NCBI GenBank assembly: GCA_002099365.1
Contig: MSED01000013.1
Span: 1,116,001 to 1,180,000, forward strand
Reading direction: 5' to 3'
DNA length: 64,000 bases
Source of the DNA: Phialophora verrucosa
Taxonomy: Eukaryota > Ascomycota > Eurotiomycetes > Chaetothyriales > Herpotrichiellaceae
The position numbers were made by a program, and so were the translations under genes. The notes beneath the pieces are model-generated. The model searched no databases. It was not told the origin of the DNA and saw nothing but the letters and a program-made list of their open reading frames with translations. Shown here piece by piece: positions 1 through 9,843 of this stretch; within the stretch, counting starts at the first letter, position 1; each line of letters starts with the position of its first letter.

Positions 1-2437
1 TAAGCGTGATGTCTGCAAACGCCATCTCCCAGACCTCGAGGGGTTCGAACCACACCTCCGGCGTGGGGCCCGAGTACTCGATATAGCTCGGCTTGTGGCG
101 CGTGGTGTTGTCGCCCTCTTCGCTGTACTTTTCCTTGTTGGCCTGGTAGAATTTATCGGTGAAGCCGCTGATACATTTCGTGACGACCTCGAGACTTCCG
201 GTCTCGGGGTTGCGGCATGCCAGGAGGATGGGGGACCACCACTTCGCCTTGCGCCCTTGGCCGTGCCAGCCGGCCACGGGGATGAGGTCGATTGTGTCGG
301 CCGATTGGGCGTAGTCTTTCTTCACTTTGAGCCAGGAGTCCAGACGTTTGTCGGGCTCGTAGGTCGAGAGGAGAGCTTTGCGGCGGGTGCTTTTGTCCTT
401 TTCCTTGTCATCGTGCGCCGAGGGAGCGGATCGCTTGGTCGTGCTTGATTTCTTTTTGCTGGGCGTTACTGGGAGGGAAGGCGGGGCAGGCGAAGCCGTC
501 CTATTGGCAGCGTCGTGATCTTCATCGTCTGGGGACGCGAGGTCCGGGTTTGGTAGGTTGTCCAGGACCTTAACCATGATACCTTCGCATTTGATGTCCG
601 TGGCTGACTTGAAAAACTCGAGCACGGTCTCGGAGTCGGCGGAGGTGGCGTCAATACTCTTCACCCACGTGAAGTGGTGTTCTTTCTCGATGAACATGCT
701 GCGAAGCAGGCCGCGGCGTTCACGGAACGGACGGTCGAGTAATTGTTCGCCATTGAGGTACATTAGGTCGAATGCGAAGAGACAGACGTCGATCTGGATA
801 GATCCGATGTCGACGTCTTTCTTTGCGCGATTGGTCAAAGTTTGGAAGGTCTTCAACTCCCCGCTGTTTCTGTCCACGGCGACGACTTCGCCTTCGAGGA
901 TAAAGCTGGAGACGCCGTCACCGCGGATCTCAGGCACCAGCGCCACAAGATCGGGATACTTGTCGGTCATAACTTCGAGGTGGCGGGAGAAGATGGAGAC
1001 TTTGCCGCGGTCATCACAGTGGACTTGCGCGCGTTGACCGTCGTACTTGTACTCGCAGCTGAAATCTCGGCCTTGGAGCTTGGTGAGCATTTCGCTCAGG
1101 TCGCGAGTTATACTTCCAAGCATAGGTCGCAGGGGTACGTGCAATGCCAGACCACAACGCAGGAGCAGTTCATCTGACACGCCAACTTCTAGCAGCGCGG
1201 GAACAAGATCGTTGTAATTCGGTCGTCGCGCAAAGCAGGTCTTGACGACTTCTTCCGCTTTCGACCACACAACGGCAAGTTCCTCTTTCTTGAGCTTCGA
1301 GAGCTCGATAGGATCTCTGATGGGGAAGTCTGCACCTGCCGGGCGAGAGAGTTGGAATGCTCGTGCTAGAGCAATGAGCATAGTCGTTTTGACTGCACCG
1401 ATGCGCAAATGCTGAACCAATGTTCTCACGATATATCGAGACTCTTCCGGTCCTCGAGCATCCTGTAGGAGACGCTCGACTAGTCTCTGCTTCTGCTCCA
1501 CGCTCCCATTGCCCTTGCTATTTGCGATTTTGACCAAGGTTTGATAGGCGCTCTTGATGGTGAGAGGCTTCGGTTTCCTGAGCGTGAAGCTTTGCCTCTT
1601 CTTCGCCTCAAATGCGACATCTCCTGCATCGCCATGCTTATCGTAGAGTGTCTTCAGACCTGCATTGTCTAGGCCGCAGACCTTCTTTAGCGCCTTCGAA
1701 ATCGCCGATCCGCCTAGTCCGAGTTCCAGGGAGATATATGACGGCGAGATGGAGTTCGTGGCTAGCCAGACTGCAGGGAGTAGGCTGTCGGGATCTGCTT
1801 CAATGATGGTCCTAATGCAGTTCACCAGTGTGTCCACGATCTTGATACGGCTTTGCGTAGAGTTAACTAACACAAAACATCTGGTCAGAAGAGCATAGGA
1901 CGCATCTCCTCCGTCTCCAGCCCAGTGCCTCCTCAACTCCGATACATATTGAGAAGGATTGTAGGTCAAGGGGCTCTGGTCAAACGGAACGGTCAAAGTG
2001 ATCGTGTCTTCATCCGAAGTAGTAGATTGTAAACCGAGGACTCCCTTCCTCGTGGCACCGGCCGGTTGCTGAGACTCCGGGGGAGGAGGATCCTTCAATG
2101 CGGCGGCAACGAATTCCTGACGGTCTTCATCTGCCTTATGTTCCCCATCTTCCGCTTTCCCCGGCGAGACGTGGCCGTTAGGCTCATGATGGGTATGTTC
2201 TCTCAGTTCGTCTTCTCTTGTCCACTCCTCCTGCAGCTTCCTGGCCAATTCTTCGTCCGAAAGGTGGTGCTTGGAGGTTGCCGGCTCCTGCAGGTCTTCA
2301 CGCGCGATCTCCGCAGAGTCTGTTCCCGCATCCTGCTTCTTGTCGTTCTGCTTGCGGAAGAAGAAGTCGAGGTTGCGATGCGGCACTGCGCTGGGCTTCG
2401 CGTCGTTCTTCTTCCGCTTCTTTGCGGGGCTCTCCAT
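1..2437 (-). CDS. CDC9: ATP-dependent DNA ligase I, 3' end cut by window edge
   Basis: Seals nicks between Okazaki fragments and in excision repair in the nucleus, through a ligase-AMP intermediate. The minus-strand frame opens at the ATG at 2435-2437 and stays open for 812 codons to the left edge with no intron visible. The N-terminus is basic and contains a PCNA-binding-like motif (NLDFFF, near residues 18-23), followed by a low-complexity linker, an all-alpha DNA-binding region and the adenylation domain. The catalytic lysine is in EYKYDGQR (Lys464, codon 1046-1048). Further nucleotidyltransferase motifs follow: LEGEVV, CLFAFDLMY, EGIMVK and the C-terminal VKKDY. The last visible residues (VWFEPLEVWEMAFADITL) match the end of the OB fold, so only a short tail is missing. 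It is divergent from the RINT1-like gene with 284 bp between start codons. Motif evidence is very strong. Confidence 0.96.
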   Translation of the reverse strand, partial: MESPAKKRKKNDAKPSAVPHRNLDFFFRKQNDKKQDAGTDSAEIAREDLQEPATSKHHLSDEELARKLQEEWTREDELREHTHHEPNGHVSPGKAEDGEHKADEDRQEFVAAALKDPPPPESQQPAGATRKGVLGLQSTTSDEDTITLTVPFDQSPLTYNPSQYVSELRRHWAGDGGDASYALLTRCFVLVNSTQSRIKIVDTLVNCIRTIIEADPDSLLPAVWLATNSISPSYISLELGLGGSAISKALKKVCGLDNAGLKTLYDKHGDAGDVAFEAKKRQSFTLRKPKPLTIKSAYQTLVKIANSKGNGSVEQKQRLVERLLQDARGPEESRYIVRTLVQHLRIGAVKTTMLIALARAFQLSRPAGADFPIRDPIELSKLKKEELAVVWSKAEEVVKTCFARRPNYNDLVPALLEVGVSDELLLRCGLALHVPLRPMLGSITRDLSEMLTKLQGRDFSCEYKYDGQRAQVHCDDRGKVSIFSRHLEVMTDKYPDLVALVPEIRGDGVSSFILEGEVVAVDRNSGELKTFQTLTNRAKKDVDIGSIQIDVCLFAFDLMYLNGEQLLDRPFRERRGLLRSMFIEKEHHFTWVKSIDATSADSETVLEFFKSATDIKCEGIMVKVLDNLPNPDLASPDDEDHDAANRTASPAPPSLPVTPSKKKSSTTKRSAPSAHDDKEKDKSTRRKALLSTYEPDKRLDSWLKVKKDYAQSADTIDLIPVAGWHGQGRKAKWWSPILLACRNPETGSLEVVTKCISGFTDKFYQANKEKYSEEGDNTTRHKPSYIEYSGPTPEVWFEPLEVWEMAFADITL

Positions 2438-2721
2438 GATAATTTTGTATTGGCACTGGCGCTGTGGCCAGTGCGACGGAAAATAGTTATCGGATTATCA
2501 TCCTGTGCTCTTCATTGTCAGTAGCACAAGTGAATTTGCCGTGACCTCATGACAGAATTGCGATCTTGGTGGTCGCGTCTCCAACTCCATGACGCGCCGG
2601 TCGCAGTTGGGGAAAGTGAACGAAAAGAAAGCCAGATGTCAACTTCCATTGCACCTGCCGGCATAAAATCATCACACGTTCAATCTCCAAACCAGTCAGA
2701 CTGCCGACCCATCTAGCCAAT
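2438..2721. promoter_or_regulatory. Shared promoter of CDC9 and RINT1-like gene, with two ACGCG cores
   Basis: This is the divergent spacer between the two start codons. It holds CGCGT at 2574-2578 and ACGCG at 2592-2596, oppositely oriented cores of the MCB/MBF element. In yeasts MBF sites drive G1/S expression of DNA replication genes, including CDC9. That they act here is inference. Confidence 0.4.
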
Positions 2722-5262
2722 ATGGCTGGACTTCAGCGGACAAAGACTGGGGATGTCCGAACTCGAGTGGACGATTACTTGAATGACAAGATCCAAACCA
2801 CGGCGGATCTTGACCAAGTGGACTCTCTGCTCCAACGAGTACAAGAACAACAAGGCCTCTTACGGAAGCAGGTATGTTCTGGCCTCGAGCCTTCAAGTCC
2901 ACTGCTCACAACGGAATAGCTAGAGGATGCCAGAAAAGACCTCACTGAAGCACAAAAGCGAGTTGATGAGCGATCAGACGAGTTGCGAACGAAAGCAGAA
3001 GCATACCAGAGAGAGCAAGTGGACTTGAACAAGCGGCTTCAAGAGCTCGCGCGGTCCAATGTCAGTGACGATGCAGCGCAAAAGTTCGAATCTCGGATGA
3101 GCAAGGTGCGCAGTCTAGAGACTGCTCAAGGCTACCTCGAAATGGTCCAGCAAATGAACGCGTTGAATGATGAAGCGAGATCGACCCTATCAGTCAAGGC
3201 GTACAATCGGATAAGAGCCCTTTGGAAACATGTCCAGGATGCACAAACAGTTGCCGAAGGAGCCGCTCCTCAGCTTGTCTATCTATTCGAGCAGACGTCC
3301 AAGCAGCTTTATACCACGTTGAAAGATGCTCTGGACAAAGACCTTCGGAAGACGCTAGAGCAGGTGAAGTGGCCTGGAAAGGAATTGAACTTCCGGGGAA
3401 ATCTGCGCCAGAATTGGGAGGAACAGACTCGGTTACTTCTCGAGCTTCAAGATCCGGACTTGATTGAAGCATTTGCAGACATCGACATGCGAAGTCGATC
3501 TGCCGCTCCCGACCCAGTGGTGCTCCTTCCACTCGAAGTAATGGTCCAACCTCTTGCGGTGAGGTTCCGTTACCATTTCTATGGTGACAAGCCGACCAAT
3601 CGACTAGACAAACCAGAGTACTTTCTCACACATGTTCTAGACCTTCTGGAACGCCATAGCGGTTTCATGAACGACATACTTGGCCCCATCCTCGATGAAA
3701 GAGCAGTGAACTCAGAAGCGCTGGAATCGATCTACACCGACGCTACCTCATCCTTCATCACTGCTCTGCTGCCCATGGTGGAAGCAAAGTGCCTGTCGTT
3801 CCTACCACAGATTTCCCAGCAACCACAGCTCTTGTCTCACTTTCTGCATGAGCTAATGGCCTTCGACACTACTCTTCGCGAGACGTGGGGATATATTCCT
3901 ATTCCCAGAATGGTGGCCGAGTGGAAAGGCTTGACCTGGCGAGTGCTTAACACTCACGGCTATTTCGGCGCATGGCTACGAGTTGAGAAAGATTTCGCAC
4001 TTGCCCGCTACAGGAGCATCAGGGATACCCCAGACAGCAACGATATCGACTTCGACGCCGAGCCCGGGCAAACGAAGCCCACGAAAGGCGCCATCCGCGT
4101 CAACGACCTCCTTGAGACAATCACAGATCGCTACCGGAGTCTCTCCTCGTTCAGCCAGAAGATGAACTTCCTCCTTGAAATCCAGCTCTCTATATTTGAT
4201 GATTATCACAACCACCTTCACGGTGCGCTCCAAGCCTACCTTGTCTCATCTCACACAGCAGGCCGACTCCTACAGGGCCAAAGCGAATCCGAAGCCTTCG
4301 GTCTGAAAGGCCTCGAATCACTGGTCAAGGTCTTCGGAAGCGCCGAATTCCTCGAGCGCAAAATGTCAGACTGGAGCGATGATGTCTTCTTCCTTGAACT
4401 CTGGGATGAGCTGCAGTACCGCGCCAAAGCAAACAGTGGCAACGACGCCTCAGTGGGCACTGGACTGAGAGTCGAAGACGTTGCGGAGAAAACTTCCACC
4501 ACTATCAAAACGAATGGCACAAACGACGACGCCGATGTTGATGGAAGTGGGTTATTCGATCAGACGGCGTCAGCGTACCGCCGCCTCCGTGAGCGCAGTG
4601 AAGAGGAAATGCTCCGCTTCTTCGACGTCAACCTGAAAGCCGCGTTGCGACCGTACGCGAAGTTTGCGCAATGGTCATCACTTGCCGAGATACCTTCGGA
4701 TCCATCGGGGTTACCACCCTCCTCCGGCCTGGAAAGTTTTATGCAGACCACAACCACCATGGTCGGCTACTTGTCCCGCGTGTTGGCTCCCGGCTCGCAG
4801 CGCCGAATCATCAGGCATTACTGCTTGGCACTTCAGCGCGAAATCTACGACAATGTTCTCATGCATCATACGTTTTCGGCGGCCGGGGCGGCCCAATTAG
4901 CGAGAGATCTCTCCGAGATCAAGACAATCATCGAGAAGCAGAGTCAATTACGGGCAGCTACAGGTGGGAGTCTCAGGCGACTTGAAGAGGCCGTTTATCT
5001 CCTAAGTCTGGATGCGTCGAAGAATGAGGCCACCATTGATGAAGATGGTTGGGGATTCGACGACGAGGAAGATCAAGAAGGCAGGGGCGTTGCGGACGAT
5101 GAAGGCACCCGAAGAAACCTAGGGCTATGGGAAGCTGAGCGGCGGATTTTCGAGAGCAATGAAGCGGCGCGAAAGGCGCTGGGAGAAATGGGACTAGATC
5201 ATCTCAGCGAAGCAGAGGCGAGGAACGTGTTGAAGCGGAGGGTCGAGTTGAATGGTCTGTAG
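2722..5262 (+). CDS. RINT1: RINT-1/TIP20 family vesicle-tethering protein
   Basis: Subunit of the Dsl1/NRZ tethering complex that captures Golgi-derived COPI vesicles at the ER; the animal orthologue was first found as a RAD50 interactor. Two exons: 2722-2871 and 2920-5262, with a 48-nt intron (2872-2919, GTATGT...ATAG), giving 830 aa. The N-terminal ~110 residues are heptad-rich coiled coil (LDQVDSLLQRVQEQ). The rest is the long helical RINT1_TIP1 region with family-typical segments such as ALWKHVQDA, YFLTHVLDLLERH and, near the end, LEEAVYLLSL. An acidic stretch (EDGWGFDDEEDQEG) precedes the C-terminal helix. The start is the first in-frame ATG after the divergent promoter. Its stop lies only 78 bp from the stop of the convergent ATP-grasp gene, so the 3' UTRs probably overlap. 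Confidence 0.88.
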
Positions 5263-5340
5263 GCTTACTGTAGCAGGTCCGTATCACCGCCTCTCACAGC
5301 GTAAATACTCATATCATCAGCCAGCGCTGGAAACACTTCT

Positions 5341-6660
5341 TCAGACCTCTTCGACCGACCCGCGCTCGCGTGAGAGCTGCGTCCTCAGCAAGTCAGCGGT
5401 CAGAGCTAAGTCCTGCCGGCTATGCCCTCCCCATATGAGATCTACCATATTCACCCCGTCGTCGATGCTGGCCAAAGCATTCACAATGACCTTCCCGGTC
5501 TCGATTTCGCGGGAAAGAATCTCACTTACGTCGCCGCACTCGCCACGGTACTGGAAGGAGCCGGCCTCGGCAAATCGAAAGCCGAGCCGCTTGTAGAAGT
5601 GCGAGGACAGCAGACACAGCGCCATGGACCCTGTGAAGCGGGCGTTCAGATCGACGACCCACTGGCCGTCCTGTTCGTCGATGAGAACGTCCACGCCGCA
5701 CCAGCCCACGAAGGATTCGGGCAGGCGCCGCGTCGTGTCGCGGATCGAGGTGCGCAGGAAATCGCGTAGCTCGTCCTGCGCGCCGTAGTCGATGCTGCTG
5801 CCCGTCCAGTGCCCGTCGTTGGTGAGGCTCTGCATCGCCACCCCGATGATGAGCGGGTTGTCTCGGTTGTGCGCGTCCGAGGGCGCGCCGATGACGAAGT
5901 GCGCGCTCAGGTCGCATTGCTTGGCGCGGATGTACTCGGACAGCAAGACGTGGGTGCCGCCGCGGGACTGGTACTCGGCCATGGCGGCGAGCATTGTTTG
6001 GCGGCGCATCTCGCTGGTCACCAAGTGTGTGCCGAAGCCACAGGCTGCGAGGAAGAGCTTGACCACGAAGGGGAGCTTGCGCGTGGCGAGGACGGAGTCG
6101 GCGATATTGGGTGACAGTTGGATCGGTTCTGAGGCCGGGGTGCGGATCCCCGAGTTCACGAGGTAGAGTTTCGAGTTGAGTTCGTAGGCCACGCTCGGGG
6201 GGACGAGGCACTGGTGTTCCAGCATCCAGCCTTGAGGACGCCAGTAAATCAGCTTTTTGCCGTGGCTTAGCTGGCGGAGCTGTTGGTCGACATCCTCTCC
6301 TTCGAGGTCAATATACTGCGCTCGCGGCCGCTGCGCGGGGATCAACTGGTTGAAGATGCGGTCGACGTTTTCTTTGGCCGCGCACGGGCTTAGGAATATG
6401 ACGTCCATGGCGCCAACGACGAGGGCCCGCCTTACTGGCTTGAGGCCTAAAACGATCTTCCTGATGCGGTTTCTTTCTTGTTCGTCGGCACCGTACGGGA
6501 TGGGTTCATGGTCTTCGGGGAAGACGGTCTCTCGGGGCCAGAAGGGATGGAGATCGAGGTGGGCGAAGCAGCAATGTGTCGATGTGATGAAGGGCCCTGT
6601 GAGACCGTGGGTACGGTACAGGTCCGCCACTGTGGTGTCGAGTTCGATCAGGGGGGCCAT
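5341..6660 (-). CDS. Stand-alone ATP-grasp domain protein (solid-state culture-specific family)
   Basis: A 439-aa single-exon protein resembling the fungal family annotated as solid-state culture-specific ATP-grasp proteins; the reaction is unknown. ATP-grasp enzymes typically ligate a carboxylate to an amine or thiol through an acylphosphate. The second half carries the fold: a nucleotide-contacting strand (PFVVKLFLAACGFGTHLV), a strand ending in a conserved acidic segment (GWCGVDVLIDEQDG) and the metal-binding strand WVVDLNARFTGS, which matches the D/E-x-N-x-R signature. The N-terminal ~190 residues form a pre-grasp region with no family I recognise. No signal peptide is apparent. No partner gene that would name the substrate is adjacent. 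Start: ATG at 6658-6660. Confidence 0.75.
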   Translation of the reverse strand: MAPLIELDTTVADLYRTHGLTGPFITSTHCCFAHLDLHPFWPRETVFPEDHEPIPYGADEQERNRIRKIVLGLKPVRRALVVGAMDVIFLSPCAAKENVDRIFNQLIPAQRPRAQYIDLEGEDVDQQLRQLSHGKKLIYWRPQGWMLEHQCLVPPSVAYELNSKLYLVNSGIRTPASEPIQLSPNIADSVLATRKLPFVVKLFLAACGFGTHLVTSEMRRQTMLAAMAEYQSRGGTHVLLSEYIRAKQCDLSAHFVIGAPSDAHNRDNPLIIGVAMQSLTNDGHWTGSSIDYGAQDELRDFLRTSIRDTTRRLPESFVGWCGVDVLIDEQDGQWVVDLNARFTGSMALCLLSSHFYKRLGFRFAEAGSFQYRGECGDVSEILSREIETGKVIVNALASIDDGVNMVDLIWGGHSRQDLALTADLLRTQLSRERGSVEEV

Positions 6661-8205
6661 AGTTTTGACATGCGGCTTTGCTCGAGGAATAGCTCTTTGA
6701 TGTAGAGAATTGTCGCTCAGAATCGCCCGTCAAGTGCGCCAGATATAAAGGCAGTTCGATTCCAGCAGGCAGAAGGCTTGGAGCGAAGACGTAGTACAAT
6801 ATCCTGATGTGGCTGGGTCCTCGATATCACAGCAGGGCTTCCTCAACTACGAATTGGAAGAGCGTTGCAATTGCAGCCGCGAATCATTGCACTCACCGGT
6901 GAGTTTGCGCTATCCTTCTCTGGTGTGACCAGACATTGTAAGGCTGGGAAAGCGGCTGCTGTCCGAGGCCATAGATTGAGTTGGAATCGTGATACATTGC
7001 CCCATATCACAAACTTACTTGGCTGCATATGCAAAGCAGCAGATAGAAACAAGAATTGCAGGGACCATAAGTTCCTTTCTCAGCTCTTTGAGTCACCAGA
7101 GAGCAGCAGCACGCTCTGAGATAGAGATGAAGAAGCAAGCAACGGGACGTCGTGTAGGGAGAACATCAGCTGGTGCGATATCAAGCGCCTTCAACCTGAT
7201 AATCAGCATATGTATCCAAAAGAGCATTCTCAACGGCAACGCCCGAAGCCCTTCGAAGAATTGCCGGGTGCCAGAAGACGAGCACGATACCGACGTCGAT
7301 GAGTCGATTTCTGACAACTGTCTCGTGGTAGTTCGCAGTCTGTACAATGTGAGGATCTTTCGACACCGGTCAAGCCCTCCCTCGCTGCACGAAGAGACCA
7401 GTCTCTGCAGCATGACGCGGAGAATGGCTGCCGAGTTGCTCGAAGCTGCCTCATTGTTCCTTGAATAGGCTCGTGAAGCGCATCTCTCCGGTTCGGTTAA
7501 CTCGGTCTCTTTGAGGAAGCGTGTGTGAAACGCATCCCTCCTTCAACAAATAGCCTGTTGTCATCAGTGTCACCGCAGGCTGAAGTGTGACCATAGAAGC
7601 GAGGAAGTATGAGCTCAACAAGGCTGTATTGCGGTCAAAAGCATTGCTGTCAGCTCCTTGCTACACTAGCACCAAGAAGCACGTGGGAAGGGGGCGTCGA
7701 GGATGCGATCAGTGCAGCTCCTTGCTGTGTCAGTTCTCGTGTCTAGGCAGCCGCGCAAAGCAAGGATCCGGACATGCTGCCGGTGCTGCGTTACAATTAT
7801 TGCTGAGATCTTTTCCGCGCGTGCACGCGGACTCGCACATTGCTTGCACACAGCAGAAAGAATGAACCTCAGAGGACAAGCGCTGGTCACAGACGCCAAC
7901 AAAAGTCCGGGGAAAGAGAAGGTGGAAAGCGAAAGTGAGGCTGGGATGAGCCTCGGCGAATTCCTTCCCTTTCACATGTTTGTTTTGCGTTCAGGGCAAG
8001 ATGACTTCATGTTTCGGTTTCCGTGTTCACTGTTCCTTTGACATGCCATGTGATCACTTTCGACTGCGACGCTCGACTTAAATACGTACCAGCCACTCGT
8101 TGCAACAGGAGGCCGGCTGGTTCTACACTCTACACACGCTGACACTTACCGCTGTACATTTCCCGACCGTCCCTTACCTTCTTCCAAAGCCCGCAGTTAC
8201 ACACA
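6661..8205. other. Intergenic spacer, ATP-grasp / SCP2 (1.5 kb)
   Basis: Divergent spacer with no supportable gene. Short overlapping ORFs lie on both strands around 6989-7468, for example a 61-codon minus frame at 7181-7366, but none shows a recognisable motif. Two imperfect copies of a GTGAARCGCATCYCTCC-like word lie near 7491 and 7527. A CT-rich leader precedes the SCP2 start. Confidence 0.4.
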
Positions 8206-8766
8206 ATGTCTCTCAAGAACGGTATTGTAACACCCTACCCATCTTTCCAACGGGCACCGCTGATGTTTGCTCCTCAGACGCCTTCCCTTCATCAGTAGCT
8301 TTTGATGCCATCAACGACGCCCTGTCTTCCAACGAGGCCGAACGAAAACAAGCGGTTAAGCAAGGAGGCGCCGTCTTCACCTTCAAGCTGACAAACACCG
8401 AGGGGAAAGAGGAGGCGTGGCATATCGATCTCAAGGAGACAGGAAAGGTGGGCAAAGGCGAGGCCCCCGAGGGGAAGAAGGCTGATGGTACACATTCCAA
8501 TACGAGATTCTTTGTGAAGGACTCGGTGGGACTAACGATGCCAGTGACACTCATCCTCTCCGACGAGAACTTTGCCAAATTGATCGCCGGCAAGCAAAAG
8601 GCGCAGACACTGTTTATGAGCGGGAAACTGAAGGTCAGAGGCAACGTGATGAAAGGTACCATCCCCGTCTCTAAACGCGTAATGCGAATGGCTGACGAAA
8701 TGAAAAGCAACCAAGATGGAGCCGATCCTGGCGAAGGCAGGTGGTGCTGCCAAAGCAAAGCTATAG
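8206..8766 (+). CDS. Peroxisomal SCP2 (sterol carrier protein 2) domain protein
   Basis: Small lipid-transfer protein of the type of Candida POX18 (oleate-induced peroxisomal protein). Four exons: 8206-8221, 8278-8487, 8545-8655, 8708-8766. Introns 8222-8277, 8488-8544 and 8656-8707 all have GT...AG ends and the second and third carry CTAAC/CTGAC branch sites. The 131-aa product reads continuously through the SCP2 fold: VFTFKLTN, AWHIDLK, VTLILSDENF, LFMSGKLKVRGNVMKATKMEPIL. It ends in AKL, a peroxisomal targeting signal type 1, seen only when the third intron is spliced. Unspliced, the frame runs on to about 8798 and loses the PTS1. A role in peroxisomal fatty acid or acyl-CoA handling is inferred from the family. 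Confidence 0.92.
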
Positions 8767-8832
8767 ATTTATCGATCAAGACTGCTATGATACACTAAGC
8801 ACGAAAATACCCGGGTCAACGGTGGTATGAAC

Positions 8833-9119
8833 TCATGCGCACCCAGCAAAGGACCAACCAAAGACAGCTCTTTCGGGTTTGCGCGGATCCTCTTTGCCGG
8901 CTCTGACTTGCTTGCCATCCATTCCTTTACTGGTCTTGATGACTTCAGCAACGCTGGCCTGGGCCTCGACCTGGACCATGCCTGGCGTTGACCAGTAATG
9001 CACCGCTTGGGCTCTGTCCAGCAATTTCGCCTTGGAGCCCTGTTTGGCTGGCGGACGTGCGTCGTCCTGCTTCGAGCCAAGAGTGCCTTTATTCATTGTC
9101 TTTCGGAGACTCGCCATTA
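8833..9119 (-). pseudogene. HVA1/Tudor (DUF2945)-like remnant in shifted frame
   Basis: Open minus-strand frame from the ATG at 9119 to the stop at 8833, overlapping the last codons of the DUF5872-like gene in another frame. It contains GTLGSKQDDARPPAK, then AVHYWSTPG, SVAEVIKTSK and DGKQVRAGKEDPR. These resemble the linker and first strands of hypervirulence-associated (HVA1) Tudor domains that can follow the DUF5872 part. The final strands expected after the KASKEDP-like motif are absent; the frame ends in unrelated residues. It could be a decayed C-terminal domain of the neighbouring gene after a frameshift in the A-rich stretch near 9135, an unseen splice variant, or chance. Resemblance judged by eye only. 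Confidence 0.4.
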
Positions 9120-9843
9120 TCTCTTTTCTTTTTATTAGGGAGCTTCCCTTCTCCGTCGTCCTTCGTCTCTCTACCGCGAACACGTTTCTGGCTGGCATTT
9201 TTGGGTGATGACCTTTGCTTGCTGTTGGATCGTTTCCCCTTCTCAGCGTCTTCGGTAGCTTGCCTTCGCTCTGACTGTGTAGCTACCTTTCGCGACTTAC
9301 TCCGTGTCTGTATGCCAGTCTGCTCGTCCTTCTCTTGTTGCTTCTTCTTCTCAAACACTTGGTCCTCTTCGTCGTTCGCTCTCTTCCTGGCAGAGTTTGC
9401 ACGAGAGGTATTCGGCACATATTGCTTGCCTGACTTGCTACCCTGTCGCTTTTGCTCCTCGGTATCCTCCTTCTCTTTCTCACTCATCATTTCCCAGGCT
9501 TTCTTCGGTAGATATCGCTTCCTGGTGCCATTTTCCTGCTTTGCATGCCCGCTGCCCTCCTTGGTCTGCCACTCCTCTTCCGTCCACTTGCTCAGATGCT
9601 TCTGCGACTCATCCTGGTCCTTCTTGTCGGTCTTGTAGCCACCACCTCTGCTCTTGTACTCTTTGGCCATAAATTGAGCCTGTGGAGCCCGTCAGCCTAA
9701 GATAGCAGAGATATGTCCACATGGGATCGAACCTTGCGAGCAGACCATTGTCCAGGCGCCCCGCCCTTGTCAGATTGCTGGATTTGTTCCTTCACCTCAT
9801 CCCTTAATTTGGGATCCGTATATTTGTCCTTTGACGAGGGCAT
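9089..9843 (-). CDS. DUF5872-like basic protein, probable 3' frame disruption
   Basis: Lysine-rich, low-complexity protein of unknown function conserved in fungi. Exon 1 is 9843-9733 and exon 2 is 9679-9089, with intron 9680-9732 (donor AAG|GTTCGA, GCTGAC branch, acceptor CACAG), giving 233 aa. The conserved part is the first ~100 residues: KYTDPKLRDEVKEQIQQSDK, GGAPGQWSARK, KSRGGGYKTDKKDQDES, LSKWTEEEWQTKEGSG and RYLPKKAWEMMSEKEKE. The rest is a K/E/S-rich tail with nuclear-localisation-like clusters. As I recall, relatives continue after such a tail into an HVA1/Tudor-type domain. Here the frame stops at 9089-9091, while an HVA1-like sequence continues in another frame at 9119-8833. The domain name is from memory. 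Confidence 0.72.

Noticed and set aside
59..1177. Several + strand ORFs over the left edge (for example 558-1037)
   Set aside because: They lie antisense to the conserved DNA ligase frame, which contains all catalytic motifs.
8988..9638. 216-codon + strand ORF, Ser/Cys/Phe-rich
   Set aside because: It is the antisense of the lysine/glutamate-rich exon 2 of the DUF5872-like gene; its composition is explained by that.
9722..9732. GGTTCGATCCC on the minus strand, a perfect tRNA B-box-like word
   Set aside because: It overlaps the exon/intron junction of the DUF5872-like gene. The flanking bases do not form a complete T-arm, and no A box or acceptor stem is found.
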